From: Apostichopus japonicus
Taxonomy: Eukaryota; Echinodermata; Holothuroidea; Aspidochirotida; Stichopodidae
Assembly (NCBI RefSeq): GCF_037975245.1
Contig: NC_092574.1
Coordinates: forward strand, 16,035,213 to 16,099,212
DNA: 64,000 bases
Direction: 5' to 3'
In this document: positions 15,101 through 24,118 of the stretch, in pieces
Layout: every line of letters starts with the position of its first letter
How positions within the stretch are numbered: position 1 is the first letter of the stretch
Made by a program: the position numbers and the translations under genes
The notes under the pieces: generated by a model
Databases searched by the model: none
What the model was told of the DNA's origin: nothing
Seen by the model: only the letters and a program-made list of their open reading frames with translations

Positions 15101-18100
15101 ACAATCTTCCATGTTTTTAGGATTTGTACATCAAACTTGGAATGCTGACAACTTTAAGAAGGAAAAAAAATGTCATCTCTGCAAAGTGATATGCTGTCAA
15201 GTTTGCTGTTTTTAACCTGTTCATGCAGGCAACATGCAACTATATAATAACCTGCCACCAGATGATCCCTTAAGAGGAATATTACCCATAACACTGAAAG
15301 GCTACAGCTACTTTGTACCAAGCAAGGTAAGCAAAGACTTCCTAACTTGCAGTTAAAAAGAACTTCAATGAATAGCTTTAGTAGTCATTTCACTTAACGT
15401 CCATAGCCAAAGATTTGCTAAAACTGCTTTCATAGCAAACGTAACTGTGTAAATGTCTGCAATGCAGTACCATAACATACACATTGCTACTGATATGTTG
15501 CAACAGTACGATCCACTGACTCAATAGTACATTGAAAAGTAGTCTCTTACCATGTTAACATTACTTTGCATGGCAAGGTTTCCAGTGGGTTGGGCTGGCA
15601 CAGACACCATATTGTTAGAAGTGTTCAGCTGTGATGGCGCTGACATACTAGCATTTGCCAATTCAGAACTTAGAGTTGCAGCCATATTCATGTTAGTGGC
15701 AGCAATGTTCCTGACAACTGCCCGATTAATCATAGCTGGGCGCTGCTGCATATTTCCCATGATATTACCAATGTTGTTCAAGGAGGGATTCATAGGCATA
15801 TTGTTCCTATGTAAATTGCTTAGTAAATTGCTAGTGACATTAGGTGCCATAGTGGTCATGCCACCCTGGATGTTGGGCATTGACATAGCCACAGTGTTCA
15901 CATTAGGGAGCTGGGTATAGGGAGCGTTCATATTCTCTATCAAGCTAGCAGAAGCGTGAGTGTTAGTGCCAGATGAAGACACAAAGGAAGTAGATAGCAT
16001 GTTGGTAGCCGGTGATGACATATTGCCCATGGAAGAGGAGTAACCCTGAAATGGACTGTTGACAGCGGGTTGACCCATGGGATGCCCACCAACCTGATGA
16101 AAGAAAATTAGAAATAATTTGAAAGCAGGAAACAAAATATGATAAGCTGTGGTTATATGAGAAAAAGTTAAAATGTTAATGCATAAATGTCAGTCACCAT
16201 TTTTTTCCCCACAGGACTAAATATACCCACAGTTAAAAGACGAAAAATATAAATATATGATTAAATGAGGACTACATTTGAAATAGAGAGTCGCTGTTTT
16301 AGGTTAACAGCTTGATTAAAAAGCATGCACTGCCTGTTAGGGTGTGCCAATATGTTGTTATGTAGTCTTTCAACCAAAGCACTACACTGAAAGAGTGTAA
16401 ATAATTCATGCACCAGCAGCACTGTCAAACCCAATGGTCCCAATTCATATGTTCACTTGCAGCTTGTTAATAAATGAAGTCAAAACTGAAGAGCTGCATC
16501 TTAAAACAGTCTGATTTTCAGAGTCTGAACCCATTCAGTATCATGTTATGAGAGAGAGCAGCTGTCCTTAATATAAAATACAACTGATGTGTATGAATTT
16601 TAGAACCAATACCTACCTATTGTAACTGAATATATATAAACCACTTTTAGTATTCCGCATTTTACTGATGATTTCATACTCATAATCACCAGAACATGAC
16701 AAACATGATCATGGATACCTTATAAATACACACTGATTTGTTCTTAATTTGGAAAAGAGAATGGCATAAAATGCAACCACTCTCCACTAATCAACACATG
16801 CATAAATTTGTGACATGAATGAAATCATCATGATGTTCCTGGTCTATCGTTGATATGCCACTGTCAAAATCCTTTTGGATCTCTCCTTTCAAACTGAAGT
16901 AAACAATGAGTTGTACTTCAGGAATAGCTACAAACCAATCGACCAATCTTATTAAATAAGGTCCTCTTGCTAAAACTGACAGGCAAAGGCAATTCAGTTA
17001 GGGACCATCGGCTCTAAAGGCTAAAACATTTAGTGTAATTCAGAATTTAAATTACGAGAATTTACAATCTAGTTATGACGAACCAACCCTTAGTATCTTC
17101 TATCCATATTCATTGTTTGGCCTACATTGCGAACATCATGGAACTTAAAGATCACCATTAGACACCCACAACCTTTTGGACTGGAAAAAGCATACATAAG
17201 AATTTGCTCACAGTCAGAGTGTAACTATTAAATTAATCTTGATAGAATAGTTCAAACAGCTGACCATCACTATGTTTAACTCTTAGCCTTACCTTTGCCA
17301 TATTCTGTTGTTGGTTGACTTGGTTAAGTGCATGAGTACTTCCAATAACATTAGACAAAGGTGAGTTCATTTGTTGACCAACCATTACATTGCCGTTGTT
17401 GGGCATTGCCATAGAATTTGGTGCTGAGCTCCTTGGCATTCCACCATTGCCAGGACCAGTCATAGGCCCATTCATCAATGAATGTCTGTTTTGTACATTT
17501 GGCATATTAACTAAGTTTGCTGTTCCCGGACCAGAAAAACTTGCACGAGACGCTATATTTATGGGGTTCAATCCTCCAGGATTGTTTTTGAAAGAAACCA
17601 CAGTATTTGGCATAGCTAAGCTTGACACAGTATTGGTTACCGTGCTCATTCCAACAGTTTGCTTAGTGGAGGTTAAACTTCCAGCTACTGCACGTTGCCT
17701 AGCTATGTGCTTACTCTGCACCACTACATTACTGAGGTGGGCATTCGAGTTCCCACTGCTCTGATGAGTAAGTTGGTTGTGCAATGGGCTGCTGGCAACT
17801 GAATTGACCGAGCTGCTTGAATTATTACCAACTCCGACTGGAGCAGAACCACCCGTTCTTGGCGGTGATGATAGCAGTTGAGTTAATTGTGTATTTTTAT
17901 GTGAGGAATCCTGCTTGTTCTCCTGGTGAACATTTCCAGTGGCAGTCGGATTTAGTAAAGTTCCATTGGCAGCATTGCTTGACGGCGTCCTTGACACAGG
18001 GATTGTGTTGTCTGTAGTCGCAGAGTTCATCAAGTTATCATGATTTCCATCTAGATGGTTTGCCATATCTGCAAAGAAACAGACCACAATTACAGTATTG

Positions 18101-20589
18101 CTCAACTGAACTACTGTATTGGAATCACATCATCCATGGTAGCAGCTCTACATAACTATTCTTGGTTTTTCTCCTTAACATTCACATTATTGTGCAATTT
18201 CTCTAATAACATACAGATCATTCTAACTTTCAAACTAGCAAACTGTATTTTTTTTGGAAAGTAAATCTACTGATACACAAAAAAATGTGGCATTCCTTGG
18301 CAGAATGGACACATTGCTACAAAAGCCTAAGAGGTTTTTTTCCATGCTTTTTTAACACAAAATCATAGAATTCCCAGTATTCTATGAGAAACAAATTTCA
18401 TAATCCTCAAACGTGATATATACACAAAATGTGAACACTAAATTATAAACAGCAGGTGCTTTAAGTGATCAGTTACTGTTGTGACAAGCATCCAATATTT
18501 TTGAAGAGTCGGTAGCCACTCTTATCTGTATATTGATTTGGATAATGTATGCCTACACAATTACTTTTCTTACTTTTTAGATAACTCAGGAAAATGAGAC
18601 ATGTCTGTTAACACAAGGAATAATCCAACTATAATGTGCCTGGCAACTTAGACACTATTGGCCACTCAGGGAATTATGTAGTGTTCACACTTTGGAACAT
18701 CATCTTTTGCTGAAAAATGTATTTGTCATAGTACAGTTAGTCCTATGTATCACCAATGTAGTAGCTTACAGTAGCTACAATCGAAAGGGCATATGTAGAG
18801 ATGGAGACAGGTAAGAAAGGATCTAAGCATCGTTACTTCCAAATCTACCAACCCTATAGCTTAGGAAGACGACAGGAAGAAAAGGAGTGACATAAATTTA
18901 GTTTCTATGATATCAGATAATTATTCGCTGATAGTACAGTATGCCAGAAAGAACAAAAACACAGCGAATGAAGGAATTATACATATGTAAAAATAAAATT
19001 TTATTTCCAATCAGTAGTAGATATATTTCATATGGTTATGCCCATTTTCAACCGATTAATGTCAGATTTAGGGCTTAAATGGATAGCAATCGGGCAAATG
19101 GAAAGAAAGTCTTTAGAAGTATATTATTGAGAACACAATTTCTGATGTCCCACAGAAACTTCTCACTGTACCTTAATATTTTCTACCATGGAGCATTAAA
19201 TTATCTGAGAAGGCATACTGTTAAAAGGTTGTAAAAGAGAAATTTTGAGTTTCTGACTACTATTACAATAAGCACTCCTTGTAAGATTCCATACCGTGGG
19301 CCTTTGTGTCTATGGTTGCTGTAATGTCTTTTACGTCATGTTACATAGTGAGCAATAACAAAAATCTGAATTAAGTAGATTTCACTATGGGATTAACAAG
19401 GGTTTACTTTCTGCCAAGTGAAGAGCATTGCTGTGAAAAAAATGAGTGCCCTAATTTTACATGATTTGTCGTCAGTGTGTATAAAGTCCAATACTGAGTA
19501 CTTAAAGTTTAGTAGTTTACGCATGTGCATGCTAAGCTAAAATCAACCCAAGCTATCACAGAAACAACAGAGATAATTCAAGTTTAACAAGCATAAAGGT
19601 GGAGTTCATAAACACTTTAATGTACTATACAGAGTGGATAAGATATTAGCCTACTGCCTAGCAATATCATAACCCCTGTTTTATGCTAGACAAAGATTTC
19701 TTGTGGAAACATGGCTAGAAAAAGGACAAAGTTTTTTTCACATATATATTGAGCTAATGTTCTCATGTTTTTACTAAGGTATCACTCGGTCCTAGTCTTC
19801 AGCCTAGCTGCATACATTTCATTTGAGACTGTGTGAAGGTACTATATTGCATGGTCACACTCACACCACTGTAAGAACATAGGCGGATTAATAAGTAAGG
19901 CTGGACGAAAAATTGGCTTGACTTTAACTGTTGCTTCTCATTCCAAGTCCTGGGGTAGGTTGGGTCAACTGTGCAGAAATGGTGGCCTCTTTGAATATCC
20001 ATGATGAAACTACTATAGGGTTATTTTATCAAAACTGCACCTTGGCTAGGCCTGTAGCCGTAACTTATTATTTCATTCCCTAGCCTAGTTATCACCAGAT
20101 ACATCAAAGCAATTTGATGCAAAGGTAATATCTCGAGAGGCAAAAGATTTATACCATACTTCTTTCTAACCCTCAAACTTAAAAGCTTAGCCTACCAAAC
20201 ATTAACTTTAGAGAACTTGCATTCATTACGATGTAAGACAAGACCGAGCTTTTCTGACTGAACGAAGCAAGATCTAACTGCAATGGTTCCTTCAACGTTG
20301 AACACCGTAGAAATTCTTAAAAGCATTTACAAAGGGTGATAGTAAAACATGGAGGATTGGAAAAATATTGTGCTTGATATATGGGTTAAATTTACATCTG
20401 GGTCAAAGCAACATAGATCATGCCAATTGCTAAGTAATACTGAGAAATTTGAATTTCAAGCTTGGGGCTGTGTCACTCACCTCCTATGGACATGCCTGCT
20501 GAAATATCATTGGTAGTCCTAGGACTTGAGGCAACGTTGAGTTTTGGCCGCTTACAAGGCGGCCCTCCATCAATCATTTGTTCTGCCAT
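1..20589 (-). CDS. CREBBP: CBP/p300 histone acetyltransferase (KAT3), 5' 23 exons, truncated by window edge
   Basis: Nuclear coactivator that acetylates histones and transcription factors using acetyl-CoA. Twenty-three coding exons join with consistent phase into 1569 codons without a stop. Order: N-terminal basic patch (KRPKL), LXXLL motif LTQLL (residues 98-102), long Asn/Met/Ser-rich linker, TAZ1 (about 508-603), KIX (about 695-775), Pro/Gln and Lys/Gly/Ser linkers, bromodomain (about 1088-1200, acetyl-lysine contacts Y1128 and N1171), discontinuous RING plus PHD (about 1206-1330), then HAT from about 1331. HAT residues matching p300 W1436 and Y1467 are W1472 and Y1503, with the same 31-residue spacing. 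The window ends in the acidic stretch just before the usual lysine-rich autoinhibitory loop, so the rest of HAT, ZZ, TAZ2 and the NCBD lie to the left. Start: ATG at 20589 in good context (AAAATGG). Invertebrates usually have one gene for CBP and p300; the symbol names the family, not strict orthology. Confidence 0.97.
612..777 (-). CDS. CREBBP: CBP exon 22, HAT catalytic residues
   Basis: Residues 1465-1520. [20 protein letters not shown] is nearly invariant in KAT3 enzymes. W1472 and Y1503 (in SEWYKKM) correspond to the p300 residues that bind lysine and act as general acid. Confidence 0.98.
1465..1578 (-). CDS. CREBBP: CBP exon 21, HAT core
   Basis: Residues 1427-1464. [12 protein letters not shown] and [15 protein letters not shown] line the acetyl-CoA pocket of p300. 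Phase 2 in and out, consensus splice sites. Confidence 0.96.
2176..2316 (-). CDS. CREBBP: CBP exon 20, HAT core
   Basis: Residues 1380-1426. [20 protein letters not shown] and the following EYGSDCP form part of the acetyl-CoA and lysine-CoA binding core. The donor GTACGT overlaps an in-frame continuation that is intronic. Confidence 0.97.
2611..2638 (+). repeat. G-quadruplex-type G-tract
   Basis: Five G-runs (3, 5, 5, 3 and 5 G) separated by single A. It lies 23 bases beyond the donor of CBP exon 19, on the template strand; the pre-mRNA therefore carries a C-rich tract. Confidence 0.8.
2661..2808 (-). CDS. CREBBP: CBP exon 19, HAT N-terminal part
   Basis: Residues 1331-1379. [15 protein letters not shown] and VRVMSS-like sequence match the first HAT strands and helices. 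A strong G-quadruplex motif lies within 50 bases of its donor. Confidence 0.96.
3227..3294 (-). CDS. CREBBP: CBP exon 18, end of PHD
   Basis: Residues 1308-1330. FICDGC closes the PHD finger, followed by a basic stretch ([10 protein letters not shown]) at the start of the HAT region. Confidence 0.92.
4061..4138 (-). CDS. CREBBP: CBP exon 17, PHD finger
   Basis: Residues 1282-1307. [16 protein letters not shown] provides the PHD zinc ligands. Phase 2 in and out. Confidence 0.96.
4421..4488 (+). repeat. Perfect 34-bp tandem duplication
   Basis: TTATGATGCCTTCAATCAAT followed by GACTTCTTTTGATT, present twice with period 34, in the CBP intron between exons 16 and 17. The perfect match suggests a recent slip. 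Confidence 0.9.
4609..4665 (-). CDS. CREBBP: CBP exon 16, RING to PHD connector
   Basis: Residues 1263-1281. A 57-base exon encoding [10 protein letters not shown] and VLEPE, equivalent to the short connector before the CBP PHD finger. Supported by phase 2 on both sides and a consensus donor GTAAGT. Confidence 0.9.
5247..5327 (-). CDS. CREBBP: CBP exon 15, RING second part
   Basis: Residues 1236-1262. [14 protein letters not shown] supplies further RING cysteines. In phase with exon 14 through a split Arg codon (AG|G). Confidence 0.95.
5771..5859 (-). CDS. CREBBP: CBP exon 14, RING first part
   Basis: Residues 1207-1235. [14 protein letters not shown] is diagnostic of the CBP/p300 RING. Flanked by TTTCACAG and GTAAGA. 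It lies inside an open frame on the opposite strand that is only its shadow. Confidence 0.95.
6739..6978 (-). CDS. CREBBP: CBP exon 13, bromodomain second part
   Basis: Residues 1127-1206. Holds the two acetyl-lysine contact residues Y1128 (DYF) and N1171 (LYNRKTS) and ends in the conserved GYCCGRK that leads into the RING. Confidence 0.98.
7396..7514 (-). CDS. CREBBP: CBP exon 12, bromodomain first part
   Basis: Residues 1087-1126. [18 protein letters not shown] forms the first bromodomain helix and the start of the ZA loop (LPFQQPVDP). Acceptor CTCTACAG, donor GTGAGT. Confidence 0.97.
8340..8751 (-). CDS. CREBBP: CBP exon 11, Lys/Gly and Ser-rich linker before bromodomain
   Basis: Residues 950-1086. 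Contains IKEE and IKKEP motifs resembling the sumoylated CRD1 repression segment upstream of the p300 bromodomain, a [10 protein letters not shown] repeat and a long Ser-rich run. Ends just before the bromodomain. Confidence 0.93.
9180..9296 (-). CDS. CREBBP: CBP exon 10, linker
   Basis: Residues 911-949 in frame 0-0. Disordered Lys/Ser/Thr sequence that includes an IKSE motif, which fits a sumoylation consensus. Acceptor TTTTACAG, donor GTGAGT. Confidence 0.85.
9456..9730 (-). CDS. CREBBP: CBP exon 9, Pro/Asn/Gln linker
   Basis: Residues 819-910, proline-, asparagine- and glutamine-rich disordered sequence. Called from matching phases (1 in, 0 out) and good splice sites (CTCAG, GTAAGA), not from domain similarity. 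Confidence 0.85.
10218..10419 (-). CDS. CREBBP: CBP exon 8, end of KIX and Gln linker
   Basis: Residues 752-818. Begins [20 protein letters not shown], the conserved C-terminal KIX helix extension, then a Gln/Gly/Thr linker. Confidence 0.96.
10600..10672 (+). repeat. AT/GATA-rich microsatellite
   Basis: (TA)n followed by degenerate GATATA units in the CBP intron between exons 7 and 8. It creates a spurious open frame of Ile/Tyr repeats. Confidence 0.85.
10856..10973 (-). CDS. CREBBP: CBP exon 7, KIX core
   Basis: Residues 712-751. Central and last KIX helices ([18 protein letters not shown]), the surface that binds phospho-KID and MLL-type activation domains in vertebrate CBP. Confidence 0.97.
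11986..12250 (-). CDS. CREBBP: CBP exon 6, linker and start of KIX
   Basis: Residues 624-711. A Thr/Ser/Ala-rich linker followed by the first KIX helix ([16 protein letters not shown]). The exon ends inside a Leu codon that is completed by exon 7. Confidence 0.95.
12914..13081 (-). CDS. CREBBP: CBP exon 5, TAZ1 second part and glycine tract
   Basis: Residues 568-623. Completes TAZ1 (VAHC, SHWKNC and CPVC zinc ligands), then runs into a Gly-rich tract encoded by GGA/GGT repeats. That tract is a likely site of length variation between alleles. Confidence 0.96.
13869..14142 (-). CDS. CREBBP: CBP exon 4, TAZ1 first part
   Basis: Residues 477-567. Starts with a Gln/Pro linker, then enters TAZ1 with zinc ligands in HAHKC and CSLPHC and the hallmark [10 protein letters not shown] helix. 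Ends in KSCQ; the donor is GTAACT. Confidence 0.96.
15551..16093 (-). CDS. CREBBP: CBP exon 3, Met/Asn-rich linker
   Basis: Residues 296-476 in frame 0-0. Low-complexity Asn/Met/Ser/Ala sequence with no folded domain. It corresponds to the disordered stretch before TAZ1. Confidence 0.9.
17293..18068 (-). CDS. CREBBP: CBP exon 2, N-terminal linker with LXXLL
   Basis: Residues 37-295, rich in Asn, Ser, Thr and Met. The LTQLL motif fits the nuclear-receptor-interacting LXXLL of CBP/p300. Acceptor TTTGCAG, donor GTAAGG, phase 1 in and phase 0 out. Confidence 0.92.
20481..20589 (-). CDS. CREBBP: CBP exon 1 (start codon)
   Basis: Encodes residues 1-36 plus one base, including the short basic patch KRPKL that aligns with the vertebrate CBP N-terminus. 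The donor is GTGAGT. It is followed by the largest intron of this gene in the window (18069-20480), in which I see no coding or structured element. Confidence 0.9.
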
Positions 20590-20948
20590 TTTAAAATTAT
20601 TTCTGTGGTGAACTCAGCGGTTAAAAGTAGTCCTCGTATAAAGTGGTGTGAAATCGGGAGACTTTAACCATACGAGTATACAACCCTAGCACGACTCGCC
20701 CAGTTCAGCTAACGTTAATTGATATACTTCGCTGCATCTTGGTATATACAAAGCGGCATCTTCGGAACCGATCCATCTTTCTAGGGTCCTTTTAAGCCAC
20801 CATCGACGGGATTTTCCTCCATATTCTGGGCTACTGTGATTGTAAATTGTATTAAGTATCCATCTTAATGCGAAAAAAACGTTCAGAGTCTATATAGAGC
20901 CAAATATTGGCGAAAAAAGTTGGTAGTTCGCACTTCCAATCGTAAACT

Positions 20949-20959
20949 AAAATGGCGGC
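20949..20959 (+). promoter_or_regulatory. YY1-like site
   Basis: AAAATGGCGGC matches the YY1 consensus AANATGGCGGC. It lies 360 bases upstream of the CBP start codon, where animal YY1 sites commonly sit at or just after the transcription start. Confidence 0.5.
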
Positions 20960-21005
20960 TGTTGTTGCTCTCCCTTGCGCTTGATCAGTTGCCGAACAAG
21001 TACTA

Positions 21006-21013
21006 TTCCGGAA
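21006..21013. promoter_or_regulatory. ETS-like palindrome
   Basis: TTCCGGAA, a palindrome with ETS core GGAA on both strands, 47 bases from the YY1-like site. Plausible core-promoter element, unproven. Confidence 0.35.
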
Positions 21014-21089
21014 AATTCCGAGTGATAAGTTATTAGTTGTCCCTGCCTATCTCATTAGCATAAAGTTATTTGGGACTTTGAAGGTTGTG

Positions 21090-21094
21090 ATTGG
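21090..21094 (-). promoter_or_regulatory. CCAAT box
   Basis: Reverse-strand CCAAT within TGATTGGTC, a good NF-Y core. It is about 140 bases upstream of the YY1-like site with respect to CBP. Confidence 0.35.
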
Positions 21095-23373
21095 TCTACT
21101 ATATAATGAATAGTCATTACATAATTTCATTGCCCGTCGGAAAGCTTCGGTGAATTTTCGGCGTTTTAGTGCTGGTCAATCTACGGAATGACGGGAAGAT
21201 TTTTAAAGAACCAGCATGCAAAGCGGCAAAGTTGAACAGCTGATCATAACATCCCCCTATGCAGCGATCGAGCTCGGCGATGTGCAATAAATTTTGCAAT
21301 CATGATCAAAGAAAAAAGTTTTTAAGAAGAAGATAAAAGAAAAGAAAAACCAGAAGAAAATGCCGAATGGAAAGCTGGCCTTTGGAGAAGAATTCCAGAA
21401 AGATAGTAACAAAAATCGTGCGCTAATTTTCTCGATATCTAAAGTGGTTTTAGATTGACTGTAAGTCAGGCCTTCTAAAAGTTTTAAGTACTGGTCCCAA
21501 CTTTCAAGAAGTAGGCCTCTGAGTAGGAAAGGTCACCCTTATTAAGCTTTGGACCCCAACAACTTTATTTCACATGTTACTTAGTCCTGTAACTTTGTAA
21601 GTTAGTGGTGAAAATGTCCAAGCTCGAAATACTCGGTGCCTTTCTGCTATTTACATCTTGGTCTAGAGGTCTAGGCCTAAAGTGATAAATGTTAGCTGGG
21701 ATAATGGCAAATTGTACTAGGCCTAGTAGTAGGTTTGAGGCTACTCTTGAGGCTTGCTATGGACCCCAGACTGAAATAGGGCCTAGCCCTCGTTAGCCTT
21801 GTTTGTCATCACAAGGTCAAGGAGACTGTTCAGAGAACATTGTGGAATTCAAAAAGTTTTTTTTTTTTTTCAACATCAGTGTTGAAAATGTAACTCTGTT
21901 TCAATGTGATAAAGGCTAGCTCCATAAATTAGCATACTTAGTTCTACCTACTCCAAAATCATGTTATTACTGCCATTTTCAAGTATGTGAACTATTAGCA
22001 TTTTAATTGTACATTAAATATTAGATAGTAAAAAATTGAATTGAAATAAAATTTTCAAAATATGCATGTTCAAAATGTTTTTTTGATTAACCCACTGCAG
22101 TGGTACCTAATTGTTTGATGAAATCAACAGATGGTGTTACTAAGTCCTGCCTCATCAGCTAACTTCAACCTACCGTCCATTTGTATTTGGAATCCTTCAC
22201 AAAATTTAGGTTATGAAATCTAACATAAATATATTAGGTCCACTGTAAATTTGTTTAGAAGTAACCATATAAATAGCAGTTCTATTAAGCCAATTGGAAG
22301 AACTTTACCTGATCCCTTGAAACTGTTGTGTCATCCCTGTCCTCAAAATATGGAAATGATTTGAAGAGTTTAAACTTCGCGGAGAGTACTTTTGAAAAAT
22401 GTTACCAGTTAATTTTCACATTGGGGCCAGGGAAGGGGGGGGGGGTTGTGGAGGGGGATGCTGTTCACCTTCAGGTCTCTTTATGTACAGGTACAGTAGG
22501 TCTTGGATACAGCCTTATACCAATTTCTATACATGTACAAAATAACATTTCTGTTAGTACTTAAAAAACAGCTGCAAGCCAATGAAATGTTATGGGTCAA
22601 ATAAGGAAGCAATGGATCAGACAAATATTGGAGAATGCATTCTGTGTCTGGACTGTAAGATCAAGGATTCTGAGTTCATTTGACTACTTAAGGGAACAAT
22701 AGGGTATAATTACCAGACTAATCCTGGTGATTAGCATCAGGCTACTGTGCTCTTGTCATTTTGATCCATATGTATAAAAATTGTACAATTGCCAAAAGTA
22801 AATATGTACACTGTCTAATTTTTTTGTCAGACATTAACAAAATTGCATTCAGCGAGTTCATCATATTAGATTACGGAAATATACTCAACAAATGTAGTGA
22901 ATTTTAGTCTGAAAAGCATTTGCCTCAATCCATATGCATTGCAACCATTTCTGTTCTTTCTATACTTAGTTTGTTGCAGGTTTATGTCAATTACTGTAAC
23001 TACTAATGCTGCTTTTAACAATGTGCATTGTGGATATCATCTTTGTTGCTCCCTCAGTTGCACCTCAAACGTTTTGGCAATAGGTAACTACCTTATGACC
23101 AATTCTGTTCCCTTAAACTTCAATAATGTCAGAAATTACAGTTTTACAAACATCTTGGCCAAGAAAATTTTGTAAGCAATTCTGTTTAGTACTTTACAGT
23201 GTTTTTTTTTATGCACACTTATATAATTTTTCATTTCTTCTTTGCAGAATCCATCAGGAGTTATGGGTAGAATTACTCGCCAAATTGGACTTTGAAAAAG
23301 TTATCTCAAGTTGGTTTCCTGAAGTGTAGTTAATTATTTGAAGACAACATAGCATACTCATATTTGGTTCAAA

Positions 23374-24118
23374 ATGTTTAGAAATGTAGTCCAAAGGACT
23401 TTTACTATTCCAACATGTCTATTTCTTTCAAAATCTGCAACAATGATCAGTCGATGCTCAGTACTAAGAAATTTTAAGTTCTGGCAGATATGTAGACATC
23501 CATTCAAGAATAGTAAAAGCAGGCTACCCTACAGTGCAGTCTTTACACCCACAATGTGTGGGGTCATTGCATATAGCAATACAAAACCTGCAATAAACAT
23601 TCAAAATCAGCAAACACAAAAGATTTCATCCCTCCAGAAAACTTTCAACGATTATCTGAGATGGTCCTTCATTTCTATTTGTAACCAAGCTTATGTGATT
23701 ATTAAGACGTTGGTCCGTGTAACACAATTGACTATCAGATGTTCATTCCTATGTGTAAGTTTTGGTCCACTGTTGATGGTCTATCCTCTTACACTTTGCT
23801 CTGACTTTTTGGGGAATATCTGGTTTAACCTCCTGCTGAAATTCATCGTATTTGCCGGTCCGACATTCATTAAGTTAGGTCAGTGGGCAAGCACAAGGAG
23901 GGATTTATTTTCTCCTACCTTCTGTGACATACTGGGATCATTGCATCACGACGCCGCCTGCCATTCATGGGAGCACACCACCCAGACGATGCAGAGAGTC
24001 TTCGGTGAGAACTGGGAGGAATGGTGTAACATAGAATCCCAAGATCCTGTGCACTCCGGCTGTATCGGTCAGGTCTATAAGGGATATGTTGAGATGGATA
24101 TGCTACAAGCTATATCAG
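23374..24118 (+). CDS. ADCK2: ADCK2 exon 1
   Basis: Residues 1-248: presequence, hydrophobic segment, KxGQ motif and SGCIGQVYKG. The exon itself probably begins at 23248 after TTTGCAG. The donor GTTCGA is weak, but it is the one that keeps phase with exon 2 (G|GT, Gly). Confidence 0.9.

Larger units (their letters stand above)
20590..23373. promoter_or_regulatory. Shared upstream region of CBP (-) and ADCK2 (+)
   Basis: A 2.8 kb divergent intergenic region. The part nearest CBP (20590-21300) is relatively GC-rich and holds YY1-, ETS- and CCAAT-like sites. TAGGCC-type motifs cluster at about 21510-21780. A splice acceptor (TTCTTTGCAG) ends at 23247, so the ADCK2 5' UTR probably contains an upstream non-coding exon; a good donor (GTAAGTC) near 21460 is a candidate partner. 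No coding sequence is recognisable. Transcription start sites cannot be placed from sequence alone. Confidence 0.55.
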
